This document shows, one piece after another, positions 61,914-64,000 of a DNA stretch of 64,000 nt; within the stretch, counting starts at the first letter, position 1, and the number at the start of each line of letters is the position of its first letter. A model generated the notes under the pieces. That model made no database searches. It saw nothing but the letters and a program-made list of their open reading frames with translations, and had not been told where the DNA came from. The position numbers and the translations under genes were made by a program. Origin of the DNA: Streptomyces spectabilis (GTDB lineage Bacteria; Actinomycetota; Actinomycetes; Streptomycetales; Streptomycetaceae); contig NZ_CP023690.1 of NCBI RefSeq assembly GCF_008704795.1, positions 1,302,001 through 1,366,000 on the forward strand, read 5' to 3'.

Positions 61914-63133
61914 ACACGCTCCAGGGCCCCATGGACCCGTTCACCGTCGACCGGCGCGTCGTGATCACCGGCCTGGGCGCCGTCTCGTGCCTGGGCACCG
62001 GGGTCGCCGCGCACTGGGCCGGGCTGCTCGCGGGCGGCGGGGAGCCCGCCGAGGTGCCGCTGCCGCACCTCAACATGCGGACGACGAAGATGTATCTGGT
62101 GGACCGGGCGGAGGTGCCCGCCAAGCCCGCGAGCCACGCCGGGACGGAGCTGGGGACCAGCCCGCGCCTCGCGGTCGCCGCGGCCGAACAGGCGCTCACC
62201 GACGCCGGCCTCGCGTACGGGACGCGCGACGCCGTGCCCGTGGTGCTCGGGGTGGAGCTGGGCAACGCGGACATGCAGGAGGTCCGGCGCAGCGCGGGGC
62301 GGACGGCCTGGACCACCCTGACGCCCGCCGCCGCTGTCGTGGGAGCGGCGATCGGCTCGCGGGCGGCGCTGACCAGTGTGGGAAACGCCTGCTCGGCCAG
62401 TGGCTACGCGCTCACGATCGCCCTTGACATGATCCGTGCGCGTGAGGCGGCCACGGTCCTGGTGGGTGGGGCCGAGGGGATCACGCGGGCGGGGATCGGC
62501 GCGTTCAACCGGCTGGGAGCCGCGGATCCGGTGCGCTGCCGGCCGTTCGACCGGAACCGGGCGGGAACGATGTTCGGCGACGGCTCGGCCATGATCGTGC
62601 TCGAAGCGGCCGAGCACGCCCGGCGGCGCGGCGCCCGGCCGTACGCCGAGCTGGCCGGTGCGGCCTGGAGCTGCGACGCCTACCATCCGACGGCTCCCGA
62701 CCCCTCGGGCGACCAGGTCGTGCGCGCGATGACCGAGGCGCTGGCCGACGCCCGCGTGAGCGGCGCCGACGTGGGCTGCGTCATTCCCCACGGAACGGGA
62801 ACGCCGCTCAACGACGTGGTGGAGAGCCGGGCCCTGCACCGGGTGTTCGGCGAGCGGACGCGCGAGCTGCCCCTCTTCTCGCTCAAGGCGATGATCGGTC
62901 ACACGACCGGTGCGGCGGGCGCGTTCGCCTGCCTCACGGCGACGCTCATGCTGCGTCACCGGCAGAGCCCGGCGAACGTCGTGATCGACCAGGATCCGGA
63001 GTGCGACGTCTGGCTTCCGCAGGAGCGTTCCGTGCCGTTGGACGCGCCCGCGGTCCTGGTCAACACCTATGCGTTCGGCGGCAACAACACGTCCTTCGTC
63101 GTCCGGGACGTCGCCCCGCAGGAGGCACGGTGA
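61910..63133 (+). CDS. Ketosynthase 2 (intact Cys-His-His)
   Basis: 407 residues, ATG at 61910. Full KS: V-V-I-T-G-L-G-A-V-S at the start, C161 in V-G-N-A-C-S-A-S, H294 in I-P-H-G-T-G-T, H331 in M-I-G-H-T-T-G-A-A-G, and N-T-Y-A-F-G-G-N-N near the end. Sequence differs clearly from KS 1, so it is not a recent duplicate. Overlaps its neighbours by 4 bp on both sides. Confidence 0.92.
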   Translation: MNTLQGPMDPFTVDRRVVITGLGAVSCLGTGVAAHWAGLLAGGGEPAEVPLPHLNMRTTKMYLVDRAEVPAKPASHAGTELGTSPRLAVAAAEQALTDAGLAYGTRDAVPVVLGVELGNADMQEVRRSAGRTAWTTLTPAAAVVGAAIGSRAALTSVGNACSASGYALTIALDMIRAREAATVLVGGAEGITRAGIGAFNRLGAADPVRCRPFDRNRAGTMFGDGSAMIVLEAAEHARRRGARPYAELAGAAWSCDAYHPTAPDPSGDQVVRAMTEALADARVSGADVGCVIPHGTGTPLNDVVESRALHRVFGERTRELPLFSLKAMIGHTTGAAGAFACLTATLMLRHRQSPANVVIDQDPECDVWLPQERSVPLDAPAVLVNTYAFGGNNTSFVVRDVAPQEAR

Positions 63134-64000
63134 ACACCGGTGAACTGGCCGTCGCGGGACTGGGGATCGTGGCACCGGGCGTCCTGGGGCCCGAGGGGGC
63201 GCTCGCACCGGCCGTGGAGGTGTCCCCCGGCTGGTTCCGGGCGGACGTGGCGCTGCCCGGTCGCGGCTACCGGCGGCTGCCCGACGCGTGCAAGTACCTC
63301 CTCGCCGCGTCGAGGCTCGCGGTCGGCGACGCCGGGGACCGGTTCGCGCGGACCGAGCGGAACCTCCGGGCCGCGGCGGTGGCCGTCAACAACACCGGTG
63401 CCGCGCTGCTGGAGGAGCTGGACCACACGATCATGCGCGAGGGCGCCGACGCGATGTCGCCGTCCAGCAGCCCCTTCATCGCCATGAGCTCGTTCGCCGG
63501 CCGCCTCTCGATGGAGCACGACATCACCGGCTTCAACCTCACCGTGAACTCCCCGGTCACCGCGGGCATCGAGGCCCTGCGGATCGCGGCCCGCGCCGTC
63601 GCCGCGGGCCGGGCGGCAGCGGTGCTCGTGGGCGCGGTCGAGGAGGCCCTCTCGCCTTCCCAGGCGACCGGCCCCCGGACGGAGGCGGGCGCCGTCGTGC
63701 TGCACTGCGAGCCCGCGGCGGGGGCGAGCGCGCGCTACGGCACGTGCAGGGCTCGCGGCGCGTTCCTGGATCCCGGCGCGGCGGCGGCCGACGCAGCCGC
63801 CGTCCTCGGCCCGTTGGTGGGCGAGGACCCGCCGGGCCGGATCGACGCCGTCCTCGACGACTCCCCGGTGGGCGCGGCCGCCGCCCGGTGGCTCGACCGC
63901 CTCGGCGGCGCGTGCGAGGTCGTCGTCGTCCCGTCCCCGGCGCAGGCCGGCTGCCTCGCCCCGCTGCGGCGCGTCCTGGGTCTGTTCGCGCAGGAGCACC
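63130..64000 (+). CDS. Ketosynthase-like partner 2 (no active-site Cys; runs off window)
   Basis: GTG at 63130 in the GTGA overlap with KS 2; frame open to the right edge (290 residues so far). KS-like core with L-A-V-A-G-L-G-I-V-A-P-G, V-N-N-T-G-A-A, and at the nucleophile site F-N-L-T-V-N-S-P-V-T-A-G-I-E-A-L, with no Cys. The following helix (A-A-R-A-V-A-A-G-R-A-A-A-V-L-V-G) is KS-typical. Predicted chain-length-factor-like partner of KS 2. Confidence 0.82.
   Translation, partial: MNTGELAVAGLGIVAPGVLGPEGALAPAVEVSPGWFRADVALPGRGYRRLPDACKYLLAASRLAVGDAGDRFARTERNLRAAAVAVNNTGAALLEELDHTIMREGADAMSPSSSPFIAMSSFAGRLSMEHDITGFNLTVNSPVTAGIEALRIAARAVAAGRAAAVLVGAVEEALSPSQATGPRTEAGAVVLHCEPAAGASARYGTCRARGAFLDPGAAAADAAAVLGPLVGEDPPGRIDAVLDDSPVGAAAARWLDRLGGACEVVVVPSPAQAGCLAPLRRVLGLFAQEH

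Overview
This is a high-GC actinobacterial chromosome segment, almost certainly Streptomyces. Codons are strongly GC-biased at the third position, GTG starts are common, rare TTA (bldA-type) codons sit in accessory genes, and there are many secreted hydrolases, a VanR/VanS pair, a LAL-type LuxR regulator and a polyketide gene cluster. Because of the GC bias, long open frames occur antisense to nearly every gene; these were discarded.

Layout. 1-5.4 kb: three minus-strand genes for secreted proteins (a small unknown, a trypsin-fold protein with FG-GAP repeats but altered catalytic residues, and a very large ALF-repeat/alanine-rich coiled-coil protein running off the left edge). 5.9-10.8 kb: accessory genes (XRE regulator, VOC, MepB family, GNAT), a decayed DUF6262 gene and a 168-bp MITE-like palindrome. 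10.8-15.6 kb: a GH18 chitinase under a DasR-like operator, a PPOX flavoprotein, a ComB-like phosphatase and an alpha/beta hydrolase. 16-22 kb: an unusual two-module histidine kinase divergent from a secreted clan GH-A hydrolase, a BLIP-like secreted protein and a GGCT-fold protein.

22-33.5 kb reads as one functional unit: a secreted M9 collagenase, an Xaa-Pro-type M24 peptidase and a complete trans-4-hydroxyproline pathway (proline-racemase-family epimerase, three-subunit D-hydroxyproline dehydrogenase, DapA-family deaminase, 2-oxoglutarate semialdehyde dehydrogenase) with a GntR regulator. Four copies of a GTG-N6-CAC type motif lie in its promoter regions. I infer a collagen-to-2-oxoglutarate regulon. 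It is followed by an atypical terpene synthase.

34.5-38.2 kb: vanRS divergent from vanY and a vanJ-like gene, with no vanHAX. 38.2-38.4 kb: a candidate structured small RNA. 38.4-41.9 kb: PpiC, TetR, a GH16 glucanase behind a perfect CebR-like palindrome, and a ricin-B-like protein. 41.9-49 kb: SRPBCC, carotenoid oxygenase and MFS genes, a divergent LAL regulator carrying a large Pro/Gly/Thr repeat insert, and a DUF2255 gene; a shared CTAGGCGRT-type motif precedes three of these. 49.1-50.4 kb: thyA-folA.

50.6 kb to the right edge: a biosynthetic cluster, apparently a single operon with overlapping start and stop codons. It encodes a cobalamin-binding radical SAM enzyme, a salicylyl/anthraniloyl-CoA monooxygenase fused to a degenerate OYE domain, two different acyl-activating enzymes (one benzoate-CoA-ligase-like), an MFS exporter, a PaaI-type thioesterase, an ACP, and four tandem ketosynthase-family genes arranged as two intact-KS plus Cys-less-partner pairs. 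I cannot match it to a known product; an aryl-primed, non-canonical type II polyketide is the best inference. It is the most novel-looking part of the window.
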